From the IMG/VR virus record IMGVR_UViG_3300034418_009680, positions 1 to 33,905 of that record: DNA of 33,905 nt. One strand, written 5' to 3'. The stretch is from a virus. Of this stretch, positions 8,014 to 16,727 are shown piece after piece; the stretch's first letter is position 1; every line of letters starts with the position of its first letter. Position numbers and translations under genes: made by a program. The notes under the pieces are model-generated. The model ran no database searches, was not told the origin of the DNA, and saw nothing but the letters and a program-made list of their open reading frames with translations.

Positions 8014-11000
8014 TTATGTAGTTTGATAGGTTATTCCAAAACTAATTATAGTATTAGAACCCAACATAGTTCCGGGCACGGCCGTTGCTGACCCTGATGC
8101 AACATTATAGAAAAGCGATATATTACTGAAACCTTGTATTCCATACGCATAAATACTAGCTCCCGAAATACTAGTAGCAGAGTTTGATATATATACAGGA
8201 GCAGTTGCTTTTCCATCAATTGTAAAAGGGAGGCCCGTAACTGTAATAACACTTGCACTAGTAGTCCCGGGAGTTCCCTGCACACTAACATGGACCATTT
8301 TTCCTACTTTTACGTACTTTTGAGTTCCTATAGAATTACCGGCAATACTACCCGTCCAAGTTCCTGTTTCTGCTATTTCTAAATCTGATTGTGGAACATT
8401 TTCAAAAACACTATTTCCACTATCATAAACAAGGACATCTCCTTGAGTTGCTCCAAGTATAGTTACATCTGTCAACCCCGCAAGAGTTTGTCCTGCACTT
8501 GGCTGATTTACCCAAGTAAAGTCTCCGGCGCCACTATTTGCAGTTCCATCCCAAGCTAAAATTTGCCCAGAAGTTGCACTAGAAGTGTTTAGCCCGTATG
8601 GTAAAACGATATCTACTTCGTTTCTAAACGCAGTTCCTGTAAGATCTAAATAACTAAAAGGAAGCTGTCTGCTTGCCCAGCTACTTCCGTCATAATATAA
8701 AACATCAAAGTTGGTCGCAGAATCAACTGTAGCAGCAACATTAGTTAAATTTCCTAATGTTCCTCCCGTAGGGGCTTGTGCTATCCATTTACTATCTATT
8801 GATCTATAAGTTAAAACATCTCCATCTGATCTACCCCCTAGCGCAGTGTCTACTAAATCAAAGGAGTATATTCCTTGAGGCTCCCACTCACTATTTGTTG
8901 CATCCCATTTTAGAAAATTATTAGTAAAAGGACTAGAATTAGAAACATCTCCTAAATCTCCTAAATTAAAAGTACTAAAAGCTTTATTTTGCCATTCTCC
9001 TGCCGTAGTGTCCCAAAGTAATAACTCGTTATCTGTATTGGGAGGATTAGGACTATATGCTACGTCGTTAAAAGTAGAAATACTTGGCTGAGCATTTATC
9101 CACCCGTTTGTAGGGCCGGTATAATAAAGATAGCTACCCGGCTGAATATTTGTTATTGTAGTGTCAGTAAGTCCCGCGACATCAAGAGTAGCTTGAACAT
9201 TTAAATTGCCTGTTCCTACTATAGAATTTCCATTAATTGTATATACATCTGTAAGGTAGCCAGCCCCATTAGTGAGCTGATTATTATTTGTAGGAATTGT
9301 AGGTAAATTTTGCAAGTCATTATAATTACCTGTGGTAGCAACAGTTGCAAAACTACCGGAAGTTAAATACCCCGCATCATTTGTTAGCTGACTAACATTT
9401 GTGGGAATAGTGGGTTTATTTGTTAAATCATTATAATTACCAGAAAAAAGTAAGCTAGTATTATCTGTTAGGTCGCTTACATCTGTGGGTACTTGTGCGC
9501 TAGTAATAAAGCCGGAATCATTAGTCAAATCACTAGTTTTTGTAGGAATAGTTGGTTTATTAATTAAGTCAGTGTAAGACCCCGAAGTTGCTACAGCATG
9601 AAGATTTGGCGTCCCATTTAAGTCACTATAATTACCAGTAGTTGCTACAGTGGCGAGACTAGTTGAAGTAACATAGCTTGCATCGTTATTTAAAACAGAA
9701 ACATTGTCTCCAGGTTGAACTGCAGAATCTGCTTTTGCTCCTTGGGCAGCAGTAGCTGCGTCCGTAATGCCGTAACCTGCTAAAGTTGTCGGAGTATTAA
9801 TTAAGTCAGAAAATGCTACTGATGAAGGACCCCAGTTTGTACCATCATACTTTAAAAATTTATTTGCAGTAGCACCGCTAGAAACATTTGTCAAGCTTTC
9901 TAGAGTATAATCAATATAGCTTAATTTTGTTCCATCATGTTGTAAAATTTGAGTATTTGAGCCTCCGGCTACTTTTAACCCTCCGGTTCCTATATCTGCA
10001 GCATTTGCAAAAAGCTCCCCCCATCTTTTAGCAGAACTACCTATATCATAGCTATTTGCTGTGGTAGGAATTAAATTCTCTTCGATTTCTCCATTAAAAG
10101 TAATTACATCCGTAGAAGAAGTTCCTAATAAAATATTTCCTCTTAAATGCGTAGAGCCATAAACTGATAGACCATCTGCAACTGTCCATTGAATATTAGA
10201 TTCCCACGCAGGTCCAGTACCTCCAGAACCATCGGGAAGTGAAGAAGCAATATTGTACTGAATTGCTGCAAATGCTCCATCTAGTGTGATACCTCCACCC
10301 TGAGCGGCTGCGGCATTTCCTGCTCCATCTGCAAGAACTATATTTTTATCGTCTACGGTCATAATGGTACTATTTACTTCGGTTGTAGTACCATCTACCT
10401 GTAAATTTCCTGCAATAACTACAGTACCTGTATCGTCTCCGTGAACTGCAGGATCAATTACAAAAATTTCAGGACCTCTTAGCCAGCCTCTTAACTCTAG
10501 ATTATTCATCTTTGAGTTAATATCTGTGCCGTCATAAGTAACAAAATCTCCGTTTTGCGGATCTCCTATAGCTACTTTTGTTAGACCATCAGTTGGATCG
10601 ACACCAAACCAAAAACCTGTACCTACCCCGTAGTCAGTCATTCCTCCTCGAATACTTCCTCCAGCAACATCAATTCCAGCATTTGGCCCGTTTATTGTAA
10701 TTCCATCGTTTGTTCCTGTTTCTGCTTGTTGTTGGGGATTTAAGTTTGAAACCGCACCTATAAAAGAACGGTTTAATATAAAATTTAAAATATAAGGAGG
10801 ACCGTCTGGGCCTCTAAAAACTTGTCCAAGAACACAGTCATTAGAATAATCAGGACGATATACAGCTCTATATGCTGCTTGCGTTTGTAGCTCAGTTTCA
10901 AAAGAGCGATCTAAAGTAACTTTACTATCACTATTGATTTCTATTACTTTAGCTCCTAGTCCTAAGTATTCATCGCTAATTACGCCAACAGGAAAAGTAA

Positions 11001-11697
11001 CAATATCATTAACTTTTAACGACTCTCTAAAACCCGAGCCTTCCATTACGCCATCAGTGCTTACAGCAACATTTCCAATACTAAGCCAGTTCGAACTATG
11101 GTCCATCGCCCTTGTACCATCGCCCATAAATCTCCAAAAAGGCAGCGTAGGCATTGCATGCTTATCCCATTCAACTAAATGAATAGTTCTAAATGCAGCT
11201 TGGAATAGTATATAAAGCTCTCGTGTATCATTCGGAACTACCCCGTCTAGTTGCACAACTTGAGGCTCTGATACTGTGATTGCACTTTGAGGATTTACTA
11301 TTGCGGACACATTAACCGGATAGCTTTCAAAAGTATAATCAAACTCATCAAAGTCCCCGGTAGGTTGAGGATTTAAAACTACCCCTTCATGAGTCCAGCC
11401 TTCGGGATATAGTTGTGCAATTAAATCTTTTAGAAAAGGCCAATTTATTAATCCTCTATATCTGCTTTCTACAGGAGTCCCTCCCGTATCTTCAGAATTT
11501 TGAGTTTCAGTAGCTCTAAAAGAATTAACTGTATCTGCATTAAAACTGGCATAAGCTCCTTTAGGCATCCCGTCATGAATACGGGGGCCTACAAGAGTGA
11601 ACTTTTGTCCATCCCTATTTATTCGTACTGTTTTAAATTCAGAATAGTTTCCTTTATGGGAAACACTTCGTACTTTAAATGTAATTTCTTCTGACAT
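8014..11697 (-). CDS. Tail fiber protein with tandem NKPTIPT-type repeats, 1227 aa
   Basis: The first 30 residues (EEITFKVRSVSHKGNYSEF...) look like the last strands of a fibronectin type III domain whose start is the C-terminus of the upstream gpJ homologue. The middle contains a motif set common in phage fibers (VDGTTTEVNST, VDDKNIVLADG, GGGITLDG), then a YDIGSSAKRWGEL motif shared with two other genes here. Next come four units built on Y.DL.(N/G).PTIPT and QLTNDAGYLT (about 9240-9700), then several 'LxYDGSSW' segments. The last 110 residues (GTWTGSIAG...SFGITYQTT) form a distinct beta tip domain, probably receptor-facing. The ATG overlaps the gpJ stop in TAATG, so translation is probably coupled. 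The domain order supports a trimeric side or central fiber; receptor unknown. Confidence 0.88.
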   Translation of the reverse strand: MSEEITFKVRSVSHKGNYSEFKTVRINRDGQKFTLVGPRIHDGMPKGAYASFNADTVNSFRATETQNSEDTGGTPVESRYRGLINWPFLKDLIAQLYPEGWTHEGVVLNPQPTGDFDEFDYTFESYPVNVSAIVNPQSAITVSEPQVVQLDGVVPNDTRELYILFQAAFRTIHLVEWDKHAMPTLPFWRFMGDGTRAMDHSSNWLSIGNVAVSTDGVMEGSGFRESLKVNDIVTFPVGVISDEYLGLGAKVIEINSDSKVTLDRSFETELQTQAAYRAVYRPDYSNDCVLGQVFRGPDGPPYILNFILNRSFIGAVSNLNPQQQAETGTNDGITINGPNAGIDVAGGSIRGGMTDYGVGTGFWFGVDPTDGLTKVAIGDPQNGDFVTYDGTDINSKMNNLELRGWLRGPEIFVIDPAVHGDDTGTVVIAGNLQVDGTTTEVNSTIMTVDDKNIVLADGAGNAAAAQGGGITLDGAFAAIQYNIASSLPDGSGGTGPAWESNIQWTVADGLSVYGSTHLRGNILLGTSSTDVITFNGEIEENLIPTTANSYDIGSSAKRWGELFANAADIGTGGLKVAGGSNTQILQHDGTKLSYIDYTLESLTNVSSGATANKFLKYDGTNWGPSSVAFSDLINTPTTLAGYGITDAATAAQGAKADSAVQPGDNVSVLNNDASYVTSTSLATVATTGNYSDLNGTPNLHAVATSGSYTDLINKPTIPTKTSDLTNDSGFITSAQVPTDVSDLTDNTSLLFSGNYNDLTNKPTIPTNVSQLTNDAGYLTSGSFATVATTGNYNDLQNLPTIPTNNNQLTNGAGYLTDVYTINGNSIVGTGNLNVQATLDVAGLTDTTITNIQPGSYLYYTGPTNGWINAQPSISTFNDVAYSPNPPNTDNELLLWDTTAGEWQNKAFSTFNLGDLGDVSNSSPFTNNFLKWDATNSEWEPQGIYSFDLVDTALGGRSDGDVLTYRSIDSKWIAQAPTGGTLGNLTNVAATVDSATNFDVLYYDGSSWASRQLPFSYLDLTGTAFRNEVDIVLPYGLNTSSATSGQILAWDGTANSGAGDFTWVNQPSAGQTLAGLTDVTILGATQGDVLVYDSGNSVFENVPQSDLEIAETGTWTGSIAGNSIGTQKYVKVGKMVHVSVQGTPGTTSASVITVTGLPFTIDGKATAPVYISNSATSISGASIYAYGIQGFSNISLFYNVASGSATAVPGTMLGSNTIISFGITYQTT
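9240..9700 (-). repeat. Degenerate tandem fiber repeats (Y.DL.NKPTIPT)
   Basis: Four units spaced roughly 100 to 130 bases apart encode NYSDLNGTPN, SYTDLINKPTIPT, NYNDLTNKPTIPT and NYNDLQNLPTIPT, each linked to a (Q/D)LTN(D/G).G(Y/F)(L/I)T segment. Several units also share ATVATTGNY. Such repeats are usual in fiber shafts and allow length change by recombination. Confidence 0.8.
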
Positions 11698-14600
11698 TAA
11701 TCAAACCCTGGAAAGTTTACTGACTTTTCTGTTGTAGTTACGGGAGATTCAGTTCCGTCTGCATTATGTACTATTTCAAAATGACTAATCCATTCATCAT
11801 TATCGGGCCTGTCCCAAGATAATAAAATTTCCGAAAACGGAGTAGCTTGAGGGCCTTCAAAAGACGCGTGTAAATTTTTAACAGAAGGAATAATTTCCGG
11901 CTCTTTTTCTGCATATGCACTAGGAGGTATAACTCCTAAATCATACTCGGCTTCTATTTCTGAGAATTTTTGGTTATAATGTTCTACTGCTGTTATAGCA
12001 AATATATTTTTAGACTCTCTTGCTATATCTAAGACTTTGTATAACTTACTAGATCCTAGCACTTCTGCTCCGTCTGAATTTATTTCTCTAATAGACCAAA
12101 TTATATTTGCTCTAGGAACTTTATCCAAACTACTAGCTAAATTAATATTAGCTGTTTTAACTGTGCCAGGATTAGTTATATCTACTTTTTGTACATAAGT
12201 TGCCGAGTGCCAAGACATTTGAAGTAGTATATCCCCCGTAGAGCTAGAAAACGCATTTGAAGCCTTGCTCTCACTGTTTAAACTTGTTAAAACATAGTCT
12301 TTGCCATTAAAAACATAAGCTTCGGGTACTCTATCATTAGTATTATAAGTTGTTCCATTTATAGAAATGGGCGCAGCTCCTGTATAAAAAGCAGCGGGTT
12401 CTGTAATTACTAAGTACATTTCATAATGACTTCCAGAATTAAAAGATATTTCTCTGTCTAAAACTAAAGAGTTAAGAGTTCCTCCGCTACTAAGTCTTCC
12501 TCCATATGAGACTCCGTATCGGTCTCCATCTTGCACTGTTATTACATCACCTGGCCGCACAAAAGCACTTCCAAAAGAAGAACTAAAGGTAACGACTTCT
12601 CTTTGATTTTGTGCAGTCCATAACTTCCATTTTCCCATTCGTATTGCTTGACTTTCTGAAGTACAGCCAAATGCAACTACTTCTTTTGTTCTAATTTGTC
12701 CTGTTTTTGCAATATCTGATTTATCTTCTATTAGTAGGGGTACTAACTCATAGCCGGCTTCGGGGTCATTCCAAGTTACAATTATCTGATTAAATTTTGT
12801 TTTCTCAGGGGTTCCTTCATAAGAAAAACGTCCATCAATAACATTAGCTTTTGTAAAATTATAAACAGGGTCGCTAGGAACATCTTGAACCAAACTTATC
12901 TGGCCATCTAGCCAATAAATTATAGAGGCAAAATTTGTTGCCATATCTTTTAATATTTTATAAATTTCCATTGGTTTGGTAAGAAGTACATTCATTCTAA
13001 ATCTTGGCTCTAATAATTCTGCAGTTCCTTCCAATGTACTGGGGGCCCCGTCTGAAGGCCGTATAAATCTAAATTCTGTACCTACGTTTCCATCAGGAGC
13101 ACCAAGACTTGTCCAAGGTATATTTCCTGTAGTTTTAATTCTATAAAACTCTCCTGTTTTAAAAGTGTACCAATCTGCAATTTTACCTGTTCCAACTAAT
13201 TCATCACAATATCTAGCAATTCTATACAATGAATATTTATCAATATCGAACTCAGAAATATATTGTCCTGCTCCATATCTATTATTTGTTACTATATCGT
13301 AAAAACACCATGCAGGATTATCTGTATAATACAGCACTTTTTTAAAATTACCGCCCCAAAAATTTTCATACTGTGCTTTACCTGTATAAGAATACTCCCG
13401 AGGAGTATAAGAATCTGGAATTTTGACAAGCATGCCTCGCATTTCATAAGTTCTTCTCGGAACTTTTTGATATTGTCTGGAACTAAAAATTGTATTTACT
13501 AGCGCTGTATATGGGTAAGTAAACTTATCTTTTATAATACACTGAATCTTACTAATTACTGAATCTGCAATTGTATAATAGTCTGTTTTATCACTTTCAT
13601 TTCCTGCAGATCTTCCACCGGCGTAGACGGGAAGTCCGGCACTTCGAGTTTGTCTAGCTATTTGCAAAACGAACGTATCAAAAGGTCTAAAGGTTTCTAA
13701 ATCTATAATATGCTCGAAAGAAATTCCGGCGCGTGTCCTTGCCCAGTGTCTGACAGCGTTTCCGAATAAATCAATCCAAGGTCCTGTAACTCCATTGGTT
13801 GTAAATTTTATTCTAAATTTGTATATAGCATAACAAGTTAGCAAACTACCATCCTCTTGGTTCATTGTATGCAGTCCTTGAGGATAAGTAATTATTACCG
13901 AAATTTGATCCATTTCGTTTATTTTTGCATTATTTGCAAAAGCACTAGAGGGAATCTCTGTAGGACCTGTATTAGCGTGATTTGTTATATCTAAACTAAC
14001 CAAACTATTTCTATTTACATATCCACTTTCTGGATCTGTATTAGGAAGTCCGTGTATATCATAAATTGTTATTGCTTCATTTGTATCTTTTCCATAATTT
14101 GACTGAGTGTGATTAGCTGGATTAGGCTCTAATATTTTTAAATCTGTTGTAAGTCCTCCAAGCTGCCCTTCAGTAACTACAGAGGCTCCCACAGTTCCTA
14201 CTTCAGATAAAGGATCTTGTACTAAATAACCTCTACGTTCCTGAGCGTATAGCCCTTCTATTTTATTAAAGTTACCTCCGATTCTCCACCCTTTAGACTG
14301 TCGATTATAGTAGTCTACCCAAGCTTGTTTTTCATCGGGTAACAAATAGCTTGGAGCATCTTCTATAGTAACTTCGTCTGGTAGTTCTATGACTGATTCT
14401 TGTTGAAAATTGAATTGAAGAGAACTTGTGATAGAAAATATATAATTTCCTGGATCGGGCTCATTTTCTGTTATAACTCTTTTGTTATCAGGAATACTGG
14501 CAAGGGCGAATTTTTTAGCAATAAATAGTTTGTACTTTAAAGGGTAAATTGCAACATAAGGATTTTTTGGCTCAAATACAAAAGTATTGCCGCTTGCTTC

Positions 14601-15194
14601 AACGGTTTGACCACTCATAACACTGCCAGCATCTCCAGCTACTAAAAATGCTCGAGCATTTTCGTCATTTAAAGTAACCCACCTAGTTATATCTCCACTC
14701 AAGGGGTCTGCGGCAGTGGCAGTAATTCTTACTTGATTATTTGCGTCTCTTACCGTAGACGTAATATCTAGGTCATCCAGATACAAATAATCAAACAAAA
14801 TTATGCTTTTTCCTATTGCATAATAATCACCAGTACTAGTATCAATCATATAGTCTGGTAAAGTTGCTCCGTTTCCTAAAGTGCCCGTTTTAGCAGAAAA
14901 TGCTATCCTAGTACTTGGGTCTATAGCGGATCCAAGTACTCCTTGAGGAGGAATATATCCTAGATATTTGGAGTCTTTTACGGGGACATCGTCAAAATAA
15001 ATTGACCCTGTTCCATTTACCAAACCTGCTATAGGGCCTTCGCAAATAGCATCCGTAATAGAAATATTTTGTACAGTTGTGCCTGATCCGGTTTGAGTAA
15101 ATACTCTCTCTGTTTGATTTACATTACCGGAATTACCAGGATTTTGATTTCCCCCGCGTACTCCGCCGCCGCGGCCCACTGCTTCGTTTGCCAT
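11697..15194 (-). CDS. J: gpJ-like tail tip / host specificity protein, 1165 aa
   Basis: This is the homologue of lambda gpJ, the central tail-tip protein that closes the tube and contacts the receptor. The N-terminus carries the typical Gly/Asn-rich lead-in followed by ISITDAICEGPIAGL and SIYFDDVPVKD, a gpJ hallmark. Length (1165 versus 1132 in lambda, from memory) fits. Middle segments (PWCFYDIVTNNRYG, PMEIYKILKDMATNFAS, RPGDVITVQDGD) match the tail-hub domains of the family. The C-terminal 60 residues (SVKNLHASF...ILLSWDRPDND...HFEIVH) look like the first strands of an FN3 domain that stops at NFPGFD. The stop overlaps the next ATG in TAATG, and the next protein begins with what looks like the rest of that domain. 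It follows gpI by a 17-base gap containing AAGGGA. Confidence 0.92.
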   Translation of the reverse strand: MANEAVGRGGGVRGGNQNPGNSGNVNQTERVFTQTGSGTTVQNISITDAICEGPIAGLVNGTGSIYFDDVPVKDSKYLGYIPPQGVLGSAIDPSTRIAFSAKTGTLGNGATLPDYMIDTSTGDYYAIGKSIILFDYLYLDDLDITSTVRDANNQVRITATAADPLSGDITRWVTLNDENARAFLVAGDAGSVMSGQTVEASGNTFVFEPKNPYVAIYPLKYKLFIAKKFALASIPDNKRVITENEPDPGNYIFSITSSLQFNFQQESVIELPDEVTIEDAPSYLLPDEKQAWVDYYNRQSKGWRIGGNFNKIEGLYAQERRGYLVQDPLSEVGTVGASVVTEGQLGGLTTDLKILEPNPANHTQSNYGKDTNEAITIYDIHGLPNTDPESGYVNRNSLVSLDITNHANTGPTEIPSSAFANNAKINEMDQISVIITYPQGLHTMNQEDGSLLTCYAIYKFRIKFTTNGVTGPWIDLFGNAVRHWARTRAGISFEHIIDLETFRPFDTFVLQIARQTRSAGLPVYAGGRSAGNESDKTDYYTIADSVISKIQCIIKDKFTYPYTALVNTIFSSRQYQKVPRRTYEMRGMLVKIPDSYTPREYSYTGKAQYENFWGGNFKKVLYYTDNPAWCFYDIVTNNRYGAGQYISEFDIDKYSLYRIARYCDELVGTGKIADWYTFKTGEFYRIKTTGNIPWTSLGAPDGNVGTEFRFIRPSDGAPSTLEGTAELLEPRFRMNVLLTKPMEIYKILKDMATNFASIIYWLDGQISLVQDVPSDPVYNFTKANVIDGRFSYEGTPEKTKFNQIIVTWNDPEAGYELVPLLIEDKSDIAKTGQIRTKEVVAFGCTSESQAIRMGKWKLWTAQNQREVVTFSSSFGSAFVRPGDVITVQDGDRYGVSYGGRLSSGGTLNSLVLDREISFNSGSHYEMYLVITEPAAFYTGAAPISINGTTYNTNDRVPEAYVFNGKDYVLTSLNSESKASNAFSSSTGDILLQMSWHSATYVQKVDITNPGTVKTANINLASSLDKVPRANIIWSIREINSDGAEVLGSSKLYKVLDIARESKNIFAITAVEHYNQKFSEIEAEYDLGVIPPSAYAEKEPEIIPSVKNLHASFEGPQATPFSEILLSWDRPDNDEWISHFEIVHNADGTESPVTTTEKSVNFPGFD

Positions 15195-15211
15195 AAGTTT
15201 ATCCCTTTACC

Positions 15212-16045
15212 TTATTTAAATTCTGGAATATACAATGGATCCCATTGAGGTCCTGATGGGGGAACGGTAGGATGCGTATCAATCCCATCGCCTCCTCCAT
15301 CAGTGCCTCCTCCATTATTTCCATCTGTATTTCCATTATAGTTATCTGTGCCTTCTTCATTGCTGTTATTATTATTTGGCGTTGTAGCATTTAAAGGTTC
15401 TCTATGCACAAAAACAGCCGCCGCATTAGCAGTTTGAAAACTAATGGGCCTGCCGCCTACTCTTAAGTGGCCATAAAGAATTGGAACAGGGTCCCCTTCA
15501 ACAATTACTTGGCCTGCTCCCTGAAAAAGATAAGTATCTTCTTTTGATGCGCCTCCATTATCAACAGCAGGGTCTGGCATCATCATTTCAGTTAATCCTT
15601 GCATCAATAATGAACCGCCTAGAACTGCAAGTCCCAAAGCAGTACCTATAGCTAGACCACTTGCTCCTCCTGCCATTACTGTTGCGAACAAAGTTTTTCC
15701 TGCTGCCGCTCCAAATGCTTGCATTCCCGGGATAAATAAAAGAGCCACTATAACCAGCCCTAGAACTGCTTTTGCTACACCTTCAGAGCCTACTGGGATT
15801 GCACGAATTGTCATCGCTCCTGTATCATAATGAAGTAAAAGCTCACTTTCATGAGTAATAGGAGTGTCCTCAACTTCGCAAACAAATTCTATGCCTTTTT
15901 CAGCAGAATCTATTAAGTATCCTCGTAGTTCAGGAAAATTACAATCAAGACATTTAACAACTTCTTGAAAAGAAGATGCCTCCATTGTAAATTCTTTTCC
16001 GAATTTTTCTCCTATATCGCCTTCTAAATATACTTTACGCATCAT
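15212..16045 (-). CDS. I: gpI-like tail assembly protein, 277 aa
   Basis: Position between gpK and gpJ and the domain layout match lambda gpI. Residues 1-83 form a ubiquitin-like beta-grasp region (MRKVYLEGDIGEKFG...). Residues 88-150 are a long hydrophobic, Gly/Ala-rich stretch with two likely membrane-active segments. Residues 168-200 carry the family signature SKEDTYLFQGAGQ...GDPVPILYGHLRVGG. The C-terminus (about 216-262) is an Asn/Gly/Asp low-complexity tail ending in WDPLYIPEFK. gpI is needed for tail tip assembly in lambda, but its exact role is not known. The gene starts inside the end of gpK (11-base overlap), with TAGGAA about 10 bases before the ATG; a second Met follows directly. 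Confidence 0.85.
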   Translation of the reverse strand: MMRKVYLEGDIGEKFGKEFTMEASSFQEVVKCLDCNFPELRGYLIDSAEKGIEFVCEVEDTPITHESELLLHYDTGAMTIRAIPVGSEGVAKAVLGLVIVALLFIPGMQAFGAAAGKTLFATVMAGGASGLAIGTALGLAVLGGSLLMQGLTEMMMPDPAVDNGGASKEDTYLFQGAGQVIVEGDPVPILYGHLRVGGRPISFQTANAAAVFVHREPLNATTPNNNNSNEEGTDNYNGNTDGNNGGGTDGGGDGIDTHPTVPPSGPQWDPLYIPEFK

Positions 16046-16727
16046 ATCTATAAATTCCTACAATCGTTGGTGCCCATCTCGGGAACAAAGATTCTCTACA
16101 AGAAAGACGATGTACTGCATGATGAAAAAACATATCTTTACCTATATAAACTCCACAATGATTTGGTACATCTGACTCCATTTGAAAAATTAAAACATCA
16201 TTTATTTGTAAATCTTTTGAGTCTACAGGTTTTCCTCCCCATTGCTTTGCCATTTCGTCGGTAAAATAATTTAAATCTTTCTTCTTCCACCAACCTTCTT
16301 CAAATAAAGCTCTAGGAGGTATCTCTATATTTTGAGTTTTTAAATAATCCCGAATAGCTTCAAAACAGTCCATTACTCCAAATTTGTATTCTCTGCCTAT
16401 TAAAGGAAATGCTTTCACAGTTGGCTCTACTATATTTAAGTTCATTTCTGAATCAAAAATATAGTAAGGTATCCCTGTAGCGTTACATCCATTTATATCA
16501 GATTCACTAGGCTCATTACTAGTATTTATGTGATTATGGACTATTCCCAAAATATCTGCTTTTTTAATTACATTCAAGTAATCTTTAGAGCACATTATAA
16601 AATCTTGATCGTTTTCAGCAATATTTTTACAAGGAAACCATTCTTTTTTTCCTTCAACAATTCCTATGATTCCACAACCTTCTTTAGGATACTCTCTTTC
16701 AAAGTGTGCTTGTATTTCATCTATCAT
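16035..16727 (-). CDS. K: gpK-like tail tip hydrolase: JAMM plus NlpC/P60 domains, 230 aa
   Basis: The N-terminal 100 residues are a JAB/MPN domain with a complete JAMM metal site: Glu16, then His64-x-His66, Ser74 and Asp77 in the spacing HxH-x7-S-x2-D. Residues 110-230 are an NlpC/P60 peptidase with Cys121 in MDCF, His190 in NHCGVYIG and a following His-rich strand FFHHAVHR. Both active sites thus look intact. In the lambda family this tail-tip protein is thought to cleave peptidoglycan cross-links during entry or to process tail proteins. The ATG overlaps the gpL stop (ATGA), and its 3' end overlaps gpI. Length is close to lambda gpK (199 residues). Confidence 0.93.
   Translation of the reverse strand: MIDEIQAHFEREYPKEGCGIIGIVEGKKEWFPCKNIAENDQDFIMCSKDYLNVIKKADILGIVHNHINTSNEPSESDINGCNATGIPYYIFDSEMNLNIVEPTVKAFPLIGREYKFGVMDCFEAIRDYLKTQNIEIPPRALFEEGWWKKKDLNYFTDEMAKQWGGKPVDSKDLQINDVLIFQMESDVPNHCGVYIGKDMFFHHAVHRLSCRESLFPRWAPTIVGIYRYDA

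Noticed and set aside
1-11697. Diversity-generating retroelement acting on a fiber gene
   Set aside because: No reverse transcriptase or template repeat is present in the window, and no fiber C-terminus shows the expected C-type lectin variable region pattern.
11690-11705. Programmed frameshift joining gpJ and the fiber
   Set aside because: The -1 frame has TGA immediately before the junction and no X XXY YYZ heptamer is in phase; coupling by TAATG is more likely.
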